Positions 28,188-36,642 of a stretch of DNA of 36,862 nt are shown one piece after another. The notes below the pieces were generated by a model that did not search any database, was not told the DNA's origin, and worked only from the letters and a program-made list of their open reading frames with translations. Each line of letters starts with the position of its first letter. The first letter of the stretch is position 1. A program made the translations under genes and the position numbers. This stretch comes from Chromatiaceae bacterium (GTDB lineage: Bacteria; Pseudomonadota; Gammaproteobacteria; Chromatiales; Chromatiaceae): assembly GCA_026984455.1 (NCBI GenBank), contig JALSSC010000064.1, positions 2,501 to 39,362 of the forward strand. The letters are read 5' to 3'.

Positions 28188-29729
28188 CTAACCGGAAAAC
28201 AGCTTCTTGGGGACCGGTAGGCAGATGCGGAAGAAGGCTATCCACCAGAACAGGATATTCAGAATGATGGTGAACAACAGGAGTAGGAAAAACGCCACCA
28301 CGAAGATGATCTGGATGGAGAAGGAGCAGATGAAGGCCAGCCCTCCGGTTTCCGGGTTCAGCTTTGGCGGGTCTTCCAGCAGTCCCTTTTCCCTGCCGGT
28401 GATGCGTTCGATCTTTTTCTGCAGGGACTCGGGGATGAGGAACGATACCCCTTTGTTGAAACGCCGCAGGGCGGCCATGTTGATGTCCGGCAGGGGGATG
28501 CGCACCGGGCGCGCCGGGGCCTCGGCATCGTAGAAACCTGCCAACCGAAATGCCGGGCTGGGTCGACTCACCCTGGTCTGGGGCGGCAGGCACGCGGGGC
28601 GCGTATAGAGGCAACGGATCGCGTATAGGACCTGTTCTCCGGAAGGGTCGTTGCCGCTCGGGGACACAAGCTTGGGGAGTTCGAACTCGGGCGGCGCCGG
28701 GTCCAGGGCCTCGCCGATGCGCTGTTTCAGGCCTGCCGTATCGAGGGTCGCGGCACTCAGATCGTAGTCGGCGTCGAAACCCAGTCCCGTCACGTCGCCG
28801 CCACCGAGGTCGTTTAGTAGGTCGCGCTTTTCGGCCACCGCCTTGAGGGCCTGGTCGAGGCGTAGTGGGCCGCCCAGGGATTGCGTCCCGAGGAAGGTCA
28901 GCAGGGCCTCCTTGGCCGCCGCCCGGTCGCCGTCGAAGCCGTTAACCGTAGTGCGCACCAATGCTGCGGCGACGTCCTTCAGGTAGCGTTCCAGAAATTC
29001 GTACAGGTCGAGCAGCAGATACACCGATAGGCTGAGGGCCAGGTGGGTTTGGTGGGCGGCGTCCTCGGCCGCCGCGGCCTGCAACACGGTGTCCGGGGCA
29101 TTCGCGGCGATCGGCTCGGTGAGGGGGGCGATGAAGCGACCATGCAATTCCTCCAGGCGCAGGTCCAGGTCGGCGGTGGCCTGGCCCAGGTCGGCGGGGG
29201 ACACGCGGTAGGTCTCGCTCGCCGCCGTCGGCAGGTAGCCGACCCACAGGTTGCGGCCGTTCCCGATGGGGGCATTCAGCAGCGGCAGGCGTTGTTCGCC
29301 CGCCGGCCCCTGAGGTGAATCGACGGCCACCCAGGCGCCGCGGGCCTGGTCGTGTGCGACCCACGCGTATTCGACCCCCTGGACGAACTTGCGCAAGACG
29401 AAATATACCTGCTCACCGGCGGCCTTGTCCGGCTGCCGATCGGGAAACCCGGGGCGGCGACAGGCAAGGCTTGCGCATACCAGATAGAATCGCCCGTGTG
29501 CCGCTTGGAAGAGCTTCAGATGGCCTGCCTCGGCGCCCGCGGCGGGGTGTGCCAGGGCCGCCCGCAGGCCCTCTGCGTCGCCGACGGCGATCAATGCCAG
29601 GGCACGCTCCATAAAGTCGTCGCCCGTGAAGGCCAGGATCTGCGGCTGAAAATAGTCCGGGTCGGCGTAGTTGCGTCGGTCGCCGTTGCGCAGGGGGTAG
29701 GGTTTGAGCCAGTCGAAGGATTCGTGCAT
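28188..29729 (-). CDS. Unknown protein with C-terminal membrane segment, at the spike-gp25 junction
   Basis: A 513-residue protein with no recognised soluble domain. Residues 1-200 open with FDWLKPYPLRNGDRRNYADP; the middle is helical and charged. The C-terminal region (about 464-505) is strongly hydrophobic, with segments such as IIFVVAFFLLLLFTIILNIL, followed by basic PVPKKLFSG. This should span the membrane once or twice, with the rest most likely cytosolic as there is no signal peptide. It lies between the spike gene and the gp25-like gene, so it is produced together with baseplate parts. A GTG at 29741 would overlap the spike gene's stop (GTGA) and add four residues; ATG 29729 is preferred with GAGG upstream. 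A membrane-tether role is inferred. Confidence 0.85.
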   Translation of the reverse strand: MHESFDWLKPYPLRNGDRRNYADPDYFQPQILAFTGDDFMERALALIAVGDAEGLRAALAHPAAGAEAGHLKLFQAAHGRFYLVCASLACRRPGFPDRQPDKAAGEQVYFVLRKFVQGVEYAWVAHDQARGAWVAVDSPQGPAGEQRLPLLNAPIGNGRNLWVGYLPTAASETYRVSPADLGQATADLDLRLEELHGRFIAPLTEPIAANAPDTVLQAAAAEDAAHQTHLALSLSVYLLLDLYEFLERYLKDVAAALVRTTVNGFDGDRAAAKEALLTFLGTQSLGGPLRLDQALKAVAEKRDLLNDLGGGDVTGLGFDADYDLSAATLDTAGLKQRIGEALDPAPPEFELPKLVSPSGNDPSGEQVLYAIRCLYTRPACLPPQTRVSRPSPAFRLAGFYDAEAPARPVRIPLPDINMAALRRFNKGVSFLIPESLQKKIERITGREKGLLEDPPKLNPETGGLAFICSFSIQIIFVVAFFLLLLFTIILNILFWWIAFFRICLPVPKKLFSG

Positions 29730-29737
29730 GGGGAGCC

Positions 29738-30436
29738 TCACCAGATGTTGCCCGCGCCCGGGGTGTAGCTGGCGCTGACCGTGGAGTTGGTGATGTTGAC
29801 GTCTGACTTGACTACGCCGCTGAACTTGGCCATACCCGCATCGACCTTCACGATACCGGCGCTCATGTCGATGCTTCCGGCCTCGATGGAGAGCTTGGCG
29901 GCGGCGGTAATGGTCACCCCGGAGGACTCCAGTTTGACGGAGTTGCCGTTTGCGTCCTCGATCTCGATGGCCCCCGGCCCGTCCCTGAGGGTCAGGGTCT
30001 GGCCGCCCGGGGTCTCCAGGGTCAATTGCTCTTGGCCGTCGTTGTCGTCCAGGGTGACCTTGACGCCGTTGCGGGAGCGCAGGGTCTTCTTGTAGTTGTT
30101 ACCCGAGCCGTCCATCTCCTCCGGTGGGGCGTCGCGGCCGTTCCACAGAGCGCCGATGACATAAGGCAGACGGGGGTCACCGGCCTCGAAGGCGACCAGG
30201 ACCTCGTCCTCCGGGTCTGGGATCCACCACGTACCCCGTTGGTTGCCGGCCATGGGCACGGCCAGGCGTGCCCAGACCTCGTAACCGCCGTCCTCGTCCG
30301 GTGCCCAGGGCAATGTCACCTTGACCCGCCCTTGGCCATCCGGGTCGCGGATGTCGGTGACCAGGGCCGGATAGACCCCCATCAGGCGTTGCCGGCGGGC
30401 GGCTTGGGCCTCGGCTTGGTGGCGGTCCATATCCAT
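29738..30436 (-). CDS. gpV/gp5-like spike protein with OB fold (Afp8 C-terminal half)
   Basis: A 232-residue protein. Residues 18-107 are an OB fold of the phage baseplate V/gp5/VgrG type (LMGVYPALVTDIRDPDGQGR, VTLPWAPDEDGGYEVWARLA, WWIPDPEDEVLVAF, LWNG). Residues 110-200 are a repeat-rich, beta-helix-like spike region with short strands (VKLESSGVTIT, AKLSIEAGSIDMSAG). Afp8 fuses hub and spike in one chain; here they are two adjacent genes. The start codon ATG 30436 overlaps the hub gene's TGA (TGATG), with a G-rich ribosome site upstream. It forms the central spike below the tube. No PAAR domain is attached. Confidence 0.92.
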   Translation of the reverse strand: MDMDRHQAEAQAARRQRLMGVYPALVTDIRDPDGQGRVKVTLPWAPDEDGGYEVWARLAVPMAGNQRGTWWIPDPEDEVLVAFEAGDPRLPYVIGALWNGRDAPPEEMDGSGNNYKKTLRSRNGVKVTLDDNDGQEQLTLETPGGQTLTLRDGPGAIEIEDANGNSVKLESSGVTITAAAKLSIEAGSIDMSAGIVKVDAGMAKFSGVVKSDVNITNSTVSASYTPGAGNIW

Positions 30437-31509
30437 CACCCGCCCAATCCCGGTCGCTCGACCTCGAAGGCGGTGCGATACCCCTCGCCGAGGCTGAAGC
30501 TATGGCGCGCCAGGGTGACGTAATAGGGCCCGTCGAAAAACGTACCCAGGCCCTTCAGTTCAAGCCGTGAGCCGACCCGCAGCCGGGCATGGCCCTCGGC
30601 CACCCCGAAGCCCCGCACGAAGCCGCGGGCGCGCCGGCGATAATGTGCCTCGGCCAGGGCGCTGGCCTCCTCCACGCCGATCGGCGTGGCCAGGGCCTCG
30701 GGCTCATCGTGCGCGGCCAGGGCCTCGGCCAGTACCGCACCGCCGCCGCGGCCGCCGGCCAGTTCGGCCTCGACCGCGCCGGCCTCGGCCGGCTCGTCGA
30801 TGGCCGCCTTGTTGCTCGGGTCCCAGCCGCTCACCCGTACCCTGCTGCGTTGGTGGGCCAAGTCTGCCAGTACCGAGAACTCCAACAGTTCCTTGCCCCA
30901 GGTCAGAGCCAACTCGCCGGCGTTGCGCCGTCCGCGGGCCTGGATATACAGGGTGCGATTATCCATCCAGAGTTCGGCATCCACCGCCGCGGCGCGCTCG
31001 CGCAGGAAGGCCAGATCGCTCTGGTTGAACTGTACCAGGGTCGGGTAGGTGGGACCGGACAGGTCCAACTCGACGTTCAGGCCGTGTTTGGAGGCGATCT
31101 CCCGGATCACGTCTTCGTCGCTGACGTCCTCGAATGTCCGAGTGCGCCGTGCCATGCGCAGGTCTTGAAACCGGTCCTCGGCCAGGATTTGGATCTCCGG
31201 CGGGCGGTCCGGGGGATATTGCGCCTCGATGCCGGTGATGCGCCCGGCGAACACCGGACCGTCGGCCCCGGGGGGACCGAATTCCACCGCCAGGGTCTTG
31301 CCGAAATCGAACAGGTTCCGGTCGAAATAGACGAAGCCGTCCTCCCCCCAGTTGAGGAAGTTGGCCTCACAGCGGAACAGGCCCAGGGTGGTCTCCTCCA
31401 CCACCAGCGCCTGCAGGTCGGTCTCGCCCAGGGCGCGATGGAGTTCGCCATCCAGACGAATGTTGGGCCGAGCGGAGAAATAGGCGGATCGACTGCCTTG
31501 TTGTGTCAT
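30436..31509 (-). CDS. gpD-like tail hub protein (Afp8 N-terminal half)
   Basis: A 357-residue protein of the late control gene D / gp27-like hub family. It has ARPNIRLDG near the start, VVEETTLGLFRCEANFLNWG and the domain with FAGRITGIEAQYP and LRMARRTRTFEDVSDEDVI (residues about 75-140), then FLRERAAAVDAELWMDNRTL and a C-terminal strand set ending YYVTLARHSFSLGEGYRTAF. It forms the trimeric hub that joins tube to spike. ATG 31509 is chosen because the frame upstream is Arg/Gly-rich antisense to real genes. It begins one base after the miniprotein's stop. Confidence 0.93.
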   Translation of the reverse strand: MTQQGSRSAYFSARPNIRLDGELHRALGETDLQALVVEETTLGLFRCEANFLNWGEDGFVYFDRNLFDFGKTLAVEFGPPGADGPVFAGRITGIEAQYPPDRPPEIQILAEDRFQDLRMARRTRTFEDVSDEDVIREIASKHGLNVELDLSGPTYPTLVQFNQSDLAFLRERAAAVDAELWMDNRTLYIQARGRRNAGELALTWGKELLEFSVLADLAHQRSRVRVSGWDPSNKAAIDEPAEAGAVEAELAGGRGGGAVLAEALAAHDEPEALATPIGVEEASALAEAHYRRRARGFVRGFGVAEGHARLRVGSRLELKGLGTFFDGPYYVTLARHSFSLGEGYRTAFEVERPGLGG

Positions 31510-31510
31510 C

Positions 31511-31681
31511 TCAGTCGGCCCACAGACGCGCCCGGCGCAGGTCCCGGTGTTCGATGACCCGTTCCACATCCTCCGGGCGCAGGGCTTCGGCCGGGGATGG
31601 CTCCGGAGTGGATTGGTCCGGCGCCGCTTCTTCCGCGGGCGGGGCAGGGACGATCTCGAATTCGTTGATGATGATAGGCAT
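31511..31681 (-). CDS. DUF5908-like miniprotein
   Basis: A 56-residue protein beginning MPIIINEFEI, the hallmark start of DUF5908, a short family encoded in contractile-injection clusters between the LysM connector and the hub gene, exactly the place here. The middle is acidic and Pro-rich, and the end (DVERVIEHRDLRRARLWAD) is helical. GGAG lies eight bases before ATG 31681. Function is not established; a structural or assembly role in the hub region is likely. The gene is easily missed because larger spurious frames cover it. Confidence 0.85.
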   Translation of the reverse strand: MPIIINEFEIVPAPPAEEAAPDQSTPEPSPAEALRPEDVERVIEHRDLRRARLWAD

Positions 31682-31700
31682 TCGATCGCTCCGTGCCGGC

Positions 31701-32765
31701 CTATTGGCCAGCGCTGAAATCGGCCTCCGAGCGGAAACCCGCTGCGGCGTCCAAGCCGACCCCTGCTTGGACCCCGGCGCTCGCACCGGCCGACAGGCCG
31801 GCTCCCACGCCCGCACCGGCGGACAAACCTGCCCCTGTGCCTGCAGCGGCGCTCGCACCGAACCCCATCCCCGCATTGGCCCCGAATCCCGCTCCGGCAT
31901 CGGCCCCGGCGCTGGCGCCGGCGGAGAAACCGGCACCGGCCCCGGCCGAGATAGCGGCACCGGCCCCGGCGCTCAGGCCGGCGCCGAAGCCTAGTCCGGC
32001 CCCTAGGCCGGCGCTGAAGCCCGCTTCCGCGCCTAGCCCGGCGCCGCTGGCGAGGGATGCGGAGGCCCCGGCCGCCAGGGCCGTGCCGGATCCAGGCCGG
32101 GCGTTCATATCCACTACACGGCCAGCGGGTAGACTCAGCGTGTCGTCGATGTCGTTGCCGGCGGCGATGGCCTTGTAGTCCGCGCTGTGCCCGTCCCGCC
32201 CGGCCATCCGCGCCAGGTTGTCCCCAGGGCGTGCGGCATTCAGGGGGGCGGTGCCGGGCAGGCCCTGTTTGGCGGCCCCGGGCTTGCCGGCGTCGTCCGG
32301 AAAGACGATGTCGTAGGCGGTCATGCCCAGGGCGACCGTGGCGCGCAGCGGCACCCCCTCCTCGGAGAAGAAGTCCAAGGTCTCTTGCAGCGAATCCACC
32401 ATTCCGGCGAACTTGAAGGTGCCCCACTCGAAGCTGGCCCCCGGCGGGGTGCGCTTGTTGGCACCGGAGTTCGATTGCCTGCGCGCGCCGACAAAGTGGG
32501 CCACTTTGGCGGTCCACCAACGCACGTCGTCACCGCTTTGGGTGGAATCGAACAACAGCTCCACGCTCAGTTTGGAGCTGCCTTGGCCGACGAACTGCTT
32601 GTCCGATCCCCCGGGCTGCTTGCCGCCCTTGTTCTCGACCGAATAGACGATCTTGAGGGTCTGGGGATTGAACTGAACGTCCAGGTCGTTGGCGCCCTTC
32701 ACATAGGTCACCTCCGGGCTGTTCGGTTTCCATCTGACCTCTACCAATCGTGCCTTCGCAACCAT
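31701..32765 (-). CDS. LysM-like tube-baseplate connector with Gly/Ala tail (Afp7-like)
   Basis: A 354-residue protein. Residues 1-165 match the gp53/LysM peptidoglycan-binding-related connector (Afp7): DLDVQFNPQTLKIVYSVE, QGSSKLSVELLFDST, then RATVALGMTAYDIVF. Residues 172-220 resemble a LysM fold (APLNAARPGDNLARMA, AGNDIDDTLSLPAG). From 225 to 354 the chain is almost wholly Gly/Ala/Ser with periodic Phe and Leu, an unusual addition that roughly a third of the protein is made of. Afp7-like proteins join the first tube ring to the baseplate. ATG 32765 has AAGGGG upstream. Confidence 0.92.
   Translation of the reverse strand: MVAKARLVEVRWKPNSPEVTYVKGANDLDVQFNPQTLKIVYSVENKGGKQPGGSDKQFVGQGSSKLSVELLFDSTQSGDDVRWWTAKVAHFVGARRQSNSGANKRTPPGASFEWGTFKFAGMVDSLQETLDFFSEEGVPLRATVALGMTAYDIVFPDDAGKPGAAKQGLPGTAPLNAARPGDNLARMAGRDGHSADYKAIAAGNDIDDTLSLPAGRVVDMNARPGSGTALAAGASASLASGAGLGAEAGFSAGLGAGLGFGAGLSAGAGAAISAGAGAGFSAGASAGADAGAGFGANAGMGFGASAAAGTGAGLSAGAGVGAGLSAGASAGVQAGVGLDAAAGFRSEADFSAGQ
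31704..32093 (-). repeat. Gly/Ala-rich coding repeat in the LysM connector
   Basis: About 130 codons of degenerate GAGLGAGLS-type repeats, with Phe spaced at irregular intervals (residues 250, 260, 280, 294, 302, 344, 350). The DNA is highly GC-rich and repetitive (GGCGCTCAGGCCGGCGCC-type units). It may be disordered or form a Gly-rich assembly surface. Confidence 0.85.
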
Positions 32766-32776
32766 GATCAATCCCC

Positions 32777-33265
32777 TTACAACGCTTCGATGGTGAAATA
32801 GCCATAGGCCAACTGCATCTCCTCTACTGCGAGGATCCCGTCCTTGGCGTTGAGCTGGGCGGCTTTGAGTTTGACCGGCAGGCAATCGTAGAGCCGATAG
32901 CGAACCCGGCCTTTCCCTTCGCCGTCGCGCATGATGATCTCCGCCCCAGCCAGCACCCCACGCCGCGGGGCGGCGGCACCCGGGTGGCCGAGCGCGGCAT
33001 AGAACCACTTCCATAGGTCCTGGTTGCGGCTCATACCCCGTTTCAGGGTCAGATTGCCGTAGCTCACTGCCCCCACCAGGTGAATGAGCTGATTGTTGTT
33101 GCCCCCCTCGTGTAGGGTCTTGGGCTCCATGCTGATCTCCAGGCCGTCGCACTCGGAAAACTCGGAGTCGCAGAGGGGGTTGGCAAGGCCCAGGTTGTCT
33201 GGGTTGTCGATGCTGATATGCACCAGGAAATTGAAACTGGTAAAGGGGTCGTTGCGGTTGGCCAT
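32777..33265 (-). CDS. Tube protein 2 (gp19/Hcp-like, Afp5-like)
   Basis: A 162-residue member of the phage tail tube family (gp19-like), opening FTSFNFLVHISIDNPD and with the family's EFSECDGLEISME and LTLKRGMSRNQDLWKW segments. It differs from tube protein 1 (36162-36626) in sequence, as Afp1 and Afp5 do, and sits just before the LysM connector, so it probably forms the first tube ring on the baseplate. ATG 33265 overlaps no stop but the GGAGG at -13 to -9 sits inside the end of the sheath gene. Confidence 0.93.
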   Translation of the reverse strand: MANRNDPFTSFNFLVHISIDNPDNLGLANPLCDSEFSECDGLEISMEPKTLHEGGNNNQLIHLVGAVSYGNLTLKRGMSRNQDLWKWFYAALGHPGAAAPRRGVLAGAEIIMRDGEGKGRVRYRLYDCLPVKLKAAQLNAKDGILAVEEMQLAYGYFTIEAL

Positions 33266-33268
33266 GGC

Positions 33269-36151
33269 TTAAACCTCCGCCGCTTGCAGCAGCCCGGCAC
33301 CGTTGCGGGTCAGCACCAGGGTAATGAATTCCAGGGGCTGGGAAGGCGCTACCCGCAGGCGTGCCAGCAACTGCCCTTCGCGGGCCTCGGGCCTGGGTAG
33401 CGCCTCCAGGTCGATGCGAAAGGCCGCCCCCTGGGTGGCACCCGCAAAGGCACCGCGTTCGTACAACCCACGCAGCAGGGTCTCTAGGCTCAGCCGCACC
33501 GCTCCGCGGGTGGTCTCGGAGTCGTTGTCGAAGACATGTTCCAGGCCCTGTTCCAGGGCCGCCTTGCGCAGCAGGATGAGGAGCCGTCGCACCGACAACT
33601 GCAAAAATCGCCGTTGGTCGCTGAGGGTATGGGCACTGGCCACCTTGAAACCGCGCGGTTCTTCGGCCAGGAGGTTGAATCCGTAGCGGAACAACTCGGT
33701 ACGATCCGCCTCACTCAGGCGGACGGACAAACCCAGAACTCCGCGCAACGGCTGGTTGGCAGGGGCAATCCACACCCCCTTTCTCTGCTCCCCGTCGGCG
33801 ATGGCGGCGGCGACCAACCCGTCCGGGGGCAGGCGGGCGAGCACTCCGTCGGTCTGTCTGAGCAACGGCCAGGGGTGGAACACCGCGGCGAAGCTGAGGT
33901 CGGCGCCGGGATTGAAACCGCTGTCGGCGTCCTCGTTTCGGTCGCCCAACCCGAGACGTCCCCGCAAACCCTTCCACCAAGCGATGCAGTGGCGTCTGTC
34001 GAATGCGGCTGGGAGGCTCAACAGGGCGACCAGGTCGGCCCGTGCCTGGCAAAGCCCGATCACCGCCTGATGCAGGGCCAACAAGGGGCCGGTCTCCAGG
34101 TCGTAGCGGTCGCCCTCGGCGAGCAGCGGCAGCAACGGCCGGTCGGCGCCGCGGACATAACGAAAGCCAGCCTCCAAGCGTCCGCTGCCGAACTCGGTTG
34201 CGACATCTACTGCTACCGGACCGAGACCTCTCCCGGGCGGCAGCCAGCACGTCAATTCATGTTCTCCCCGGACCTGGACCGCCAATGCCGGGGCCGCATC
34301 GAAGCGGACCTGGGTTGCGCCGACGATGAAACCACTCCCCCGTAAGCGGATCTGGATACCACCTTCGATCGGCCCTTGCGCGGGTTTCACTCCGGCCACC
34401 GAAGGCGCGGCCGGGCAGTCGCCGAAGCCGGCCGGCGGCGGCTCGGCCGCGGCGTCGGCGGTCGCTTCGGCCTCTGCTTCGGGCCTCGGGGCAGGGCTCT
34501 CGGCCCAGTTGCGATGGGTCGCATCAGGCAGGCCGATCAGGGCGACCGGTTCCTCGAAGAGGAGCGCATGCAGGCCCTGTAGACGCAGGTTGCGTCGGTA
34601 GTAACGGTCGAAGGCGGCGGCCGGCATGGCCTGGGGTGAGGTGAAGGCGGCGGGCTCGTTGGGGAATGGCACCAGTTCCGGATCCAGAAACAGACCAGCT
34701 GCAGCGGCGTCGAAACGCCCCAGGTCGTCGTCGCCGGCGTCCACCAGGCGCCCCCGGGTACCCGCCAGAGGCCTCATGGCCAGGGGCAGATAGGTGGTCT
34801 GCCCGGAGGTCACGTCGAGGGGGGCCAACAGACCGCTGAGCAAGGCGCTGTCGGGCCTGCCATCGCGGGCCGGATCGATGCGCGCGTACTCCGGTGCCGC
34901 GTGCGGGTCGCTGCGTCTGGGAAGTGGTAGTGCCAGCTTGCGCCATAGATCGACCCGGCGGTGTTGTTCCACCTCGTCCCGCGGCGCGCCGACACCGTCG
35001 TCTGGGACCAGGGCGTTGCCGAAGAAGCGTGGATGGCCGACGTTCAGGCCCAAGTCCTCCAATGTCGGCCGCGCCGTCTCCCCGAGCCGGATCAACAGAT
35101 CGAAGCGCAGGCGCTCGACCCGAATCACGCGCGGTGGCGGCGAAGCGACGGCCAGCCCGTCCAGGCCGGTCGGCGACAGCTCCAGAAGTCGACTCGAACG
35201 CAGTGCGACGGCGGGGAACGGGGGCGAATTGGGGGTCTCGGCGGGACCGACCTGTTCTACACCGAACAGGTGGCGGCTGCCGTCCAGGAGCCCTAGTTGC
35301 AATACGTCGCCGGGCCGCAGGCCGTAGAGGGTGGCCGGGTCGTCGGAGCCACTCAGGATCAGGGACAGACCGGGGGAATCCCTGTTCCAGGCTGCCGAGA
35401 CGGGCAGTGGGGAAACGCCCTCTGGCCCCAGGCGACCGATCTCCCGGGGTGGCGAAGCGGGTGGCACCAAACGTAATGGCCAAAGGCCATCGGCCACCAG
35501 CGAGAACCGGCCGGAAGGCTCGCGCGGCATATCCACGCGGCGCACGGGGAACCAACCGCAGCGCCCGTTGTCGAGTCGGATTTCGAGCAAGTCCCCGGCC
35601 AAGACCGCCTCCGGATCGCCACTGGCACGCCATAGCAGGGTGGCTGCCTCCGATATCGGGGGTATGGCAGGGAAGCAAAAGGCATCGTGCGGTAACGGAG
35701 TCACCCGCAGCCGTGTGGTCAGGCGCAGATGGTTGCCCCAGCGTCCGGGAGACGATGCAGCGACGGTCATCTGGCGCGTCTCTGGAGGCGATGCCCTCCG
35801 TGGTCCTACTGCGACCACTCCCGGGAGTTCCAGGCGGGCCGGCCGGGCACCCGGTCCGGCCACCCGTACGATGCGGCAGCGGCGTCCACCGTTCGCGAAG
35901 TAGGCGGCGACGGTGCCTGGCAGGTAGGCCGGTTCGCTGTTGCCGAGGGGATCTCGGGCCAAGGCCAGGTTGCCGCCGAACACCTCCCGATAGGTGACTA
36001 TATCCGTGACCGGAAAGGGGTAATGCAGTGGCCCGCGCTCCGCGAAGCCGACGAAGGCAGCCATGTCCAGGGGCGGCAGCGGGGTGGCCGCGGGTGCCGG
36101 GCTGGAGCTGAAGAATACCCCCGGCAGAGCCGAGGTGGTGCTGGGCAGCAT
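33269..36151 (-). CDS. Giant second sheath protein with TIG-like insertion
   Basis: A 960-residue protein of the phage tail sheath family. N-terminal residues (1-130) contain MAAFVGFAERGPLHYPFPVTD and VFGGNLALARDP, and the C-terminal domain (about 690-960) has the sheath pattern LSEADRTELFRYGFNLLAEE, LILLRKAALEQGLEHVF, and ends LRVAPSQPLEFITLVLTRN. Between them lie long insertions, among them an acidic Glu/Ala linker near 550-580 and an IPT/TIG-like domain at 583-665 (PSVAGVKPAQGPIEGG, FRYV). Afp sheaths are about 350-450 residues, so this one is more than twice that. It lies between the two tube genes. TIG insertions would decorate the sheath exterior. Confidence 0.88.
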   Translation of the reverse strand: MLPSTTSALPGVFFSSSPAPAATPLPPLDMAAFVGFAERGPLHYPFPVTDIVTYREVFGGNLALARDPLGNSEPAYLPGTVAAYFANGGRRCRIVRVAGPGARPARLELPGVVAVGPRRASPPETRQMTVAASSPGRWGNHLRLTTRLRVTPLPHDAFCFPAIPPISEAATLLWRASGDPEAVLAGDLLEIRLDNGRCGWFPVRRVDMPREPSGRFSLVADGLWPLRLVPPASPPREIGRLGPEGVSPLPVSAAWNRDSPGLSLILSGSDDPATLYGLRPGDVLQLGLLDGSRHLFGVEQVGPAETPNSPPFPAVALRSSRLLELSPTGLDGLAVASPPPRVIRVERLRFDLLIRLGETARPTLEDLGLNVGHPRFFGNALVPDDGVGAPRDEVEQHRRVDLWRKLALPLPRRSDPHAAPEYARIDPARDGRPDSALLSGLLAPLDVTSGQTTYLPLAMRPLAGTRGRLVDAGDDDLGRFDAAAAGLFLDPELVPFPNEPAAFTSPQAMPAAAFDRYYRRNLRLQGLHALLFEEPVALIGLPDATHRNWAESPAPRPEAEAEATADAAAEPPPAGFGDCPAAPSVAGVKPAQGPIEGGIQIRLRGSGFIVGATQVRFDAAPALAVQVRGEHELTCWLPPGRGLGPVAVDVATEFGSGRLEAGFRYVRGADRPLLPLLAEGDRYDLETGPLLALHQAVIGLCQARADLVALLSLPAAFDRRHCIAWWKGLRGRLGLGDRNEDADSGFNPGADLSFAAVFHPWPLLRQTDGVLARLPPDGLVAAAIADGEQRKGVWIAPANQPLRGVLGLSVRLSEADRTELFRYGFNLLAEEPRGFKVASAHTLSDQRRFLQLSVRRLLILLRKAALEQGLEHVFDNDSETTRGAVRLSLETLLRGLYERGAFAGATQGAAFRIDLEALPRPEAREGQLLARLRVAPSQPLEFITLVLTRNGAGLLQAAEV

Positions 36152-36161
36152 GACTGTCGGC

Positions 36162-36626
36162 CTAACTGACGTCCAACTTCTCGCACGACAACACCAGCTC
36201 TTCCATGGCTACGTCGGTACCCCCCTTGGCGTTGAGGGTGGCGCCCTTGTAGCTCTTCGGCTTGGCGTTGGTGAGGGTCCAGGTCATGACCGCCGCGGTG
36301 TGCGCCTCGTCCATCAGCTCGACGGTCACCAGGCTGCGCGCCTCTGCATCCTTGCCGTCACGCACGTCCTTGAGCCAGTCGAAGAAGTCGGTCCAACCGA
36401 TGATGCCGCGTTTCAGGGTCACATCGGTGGCCTTGTAGATGCCGCTCATCTTACGTACATGATTCTCCTTCTCGTTGCCATTGCGGTACTCCGCCTCGGT
36501 AACCTCGAGTCCCAGGCCGCTGATCTCCTGAAATCCGGCCCGAACCGCCCCGGCGTCGCCGCCGAAGCGATCCACGGTGACCTGAAAGTTGAACGCACCA
36601 TAGGGATTGTCGCGTTGCTGGGCCAT
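36162..36626 (-). CDS. Tube protein 1 (gp19/Hcp-like, Afp1-like)
   Basis: A 154-residue major tube protein. It has the gp19-family sequence NPYGAFNFQVTVD, AGFQEISGLGLEVTEAEYRN, DVTLKRGIIGWTDFFDWL and AMEELVLSCEKLDVS. It lies directly after the main sheath gene (36643 to beyond the window), the usual eCIS order. Polymerised rings would make the inner tube through which cargo moves. ATG 36626 with GAGG upstream. Confidence 0.95.
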   Translation of the reverse strand: MAQQRDNPYGAFNFQVTVDRFGGDAGAVRAGFQEISGLGLEVTEAEYRNGNEKENHVRKMSGIYKATDVTLKRGIIGWTDFFDWLKDVRDGKDAEARSLVTVELMDEAHTAAVMTWTLTNAKPKSYKGATLNAKGGTDVAMEELVLSCEKLDVS

Positions 36627-36642
36627 GCCTCAGTTTCCTCTG

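Noticed and set aside
31510..32520. Upstream extension of the hub frame, and a similar extension of the LysM frame to 33152
   Set aside because: Both extensions are Arg/Gly-rich and cover the miniprotein, the connector and tube protein 2; the internal starts at 31509 and 32765 give proteins of normal family shape.
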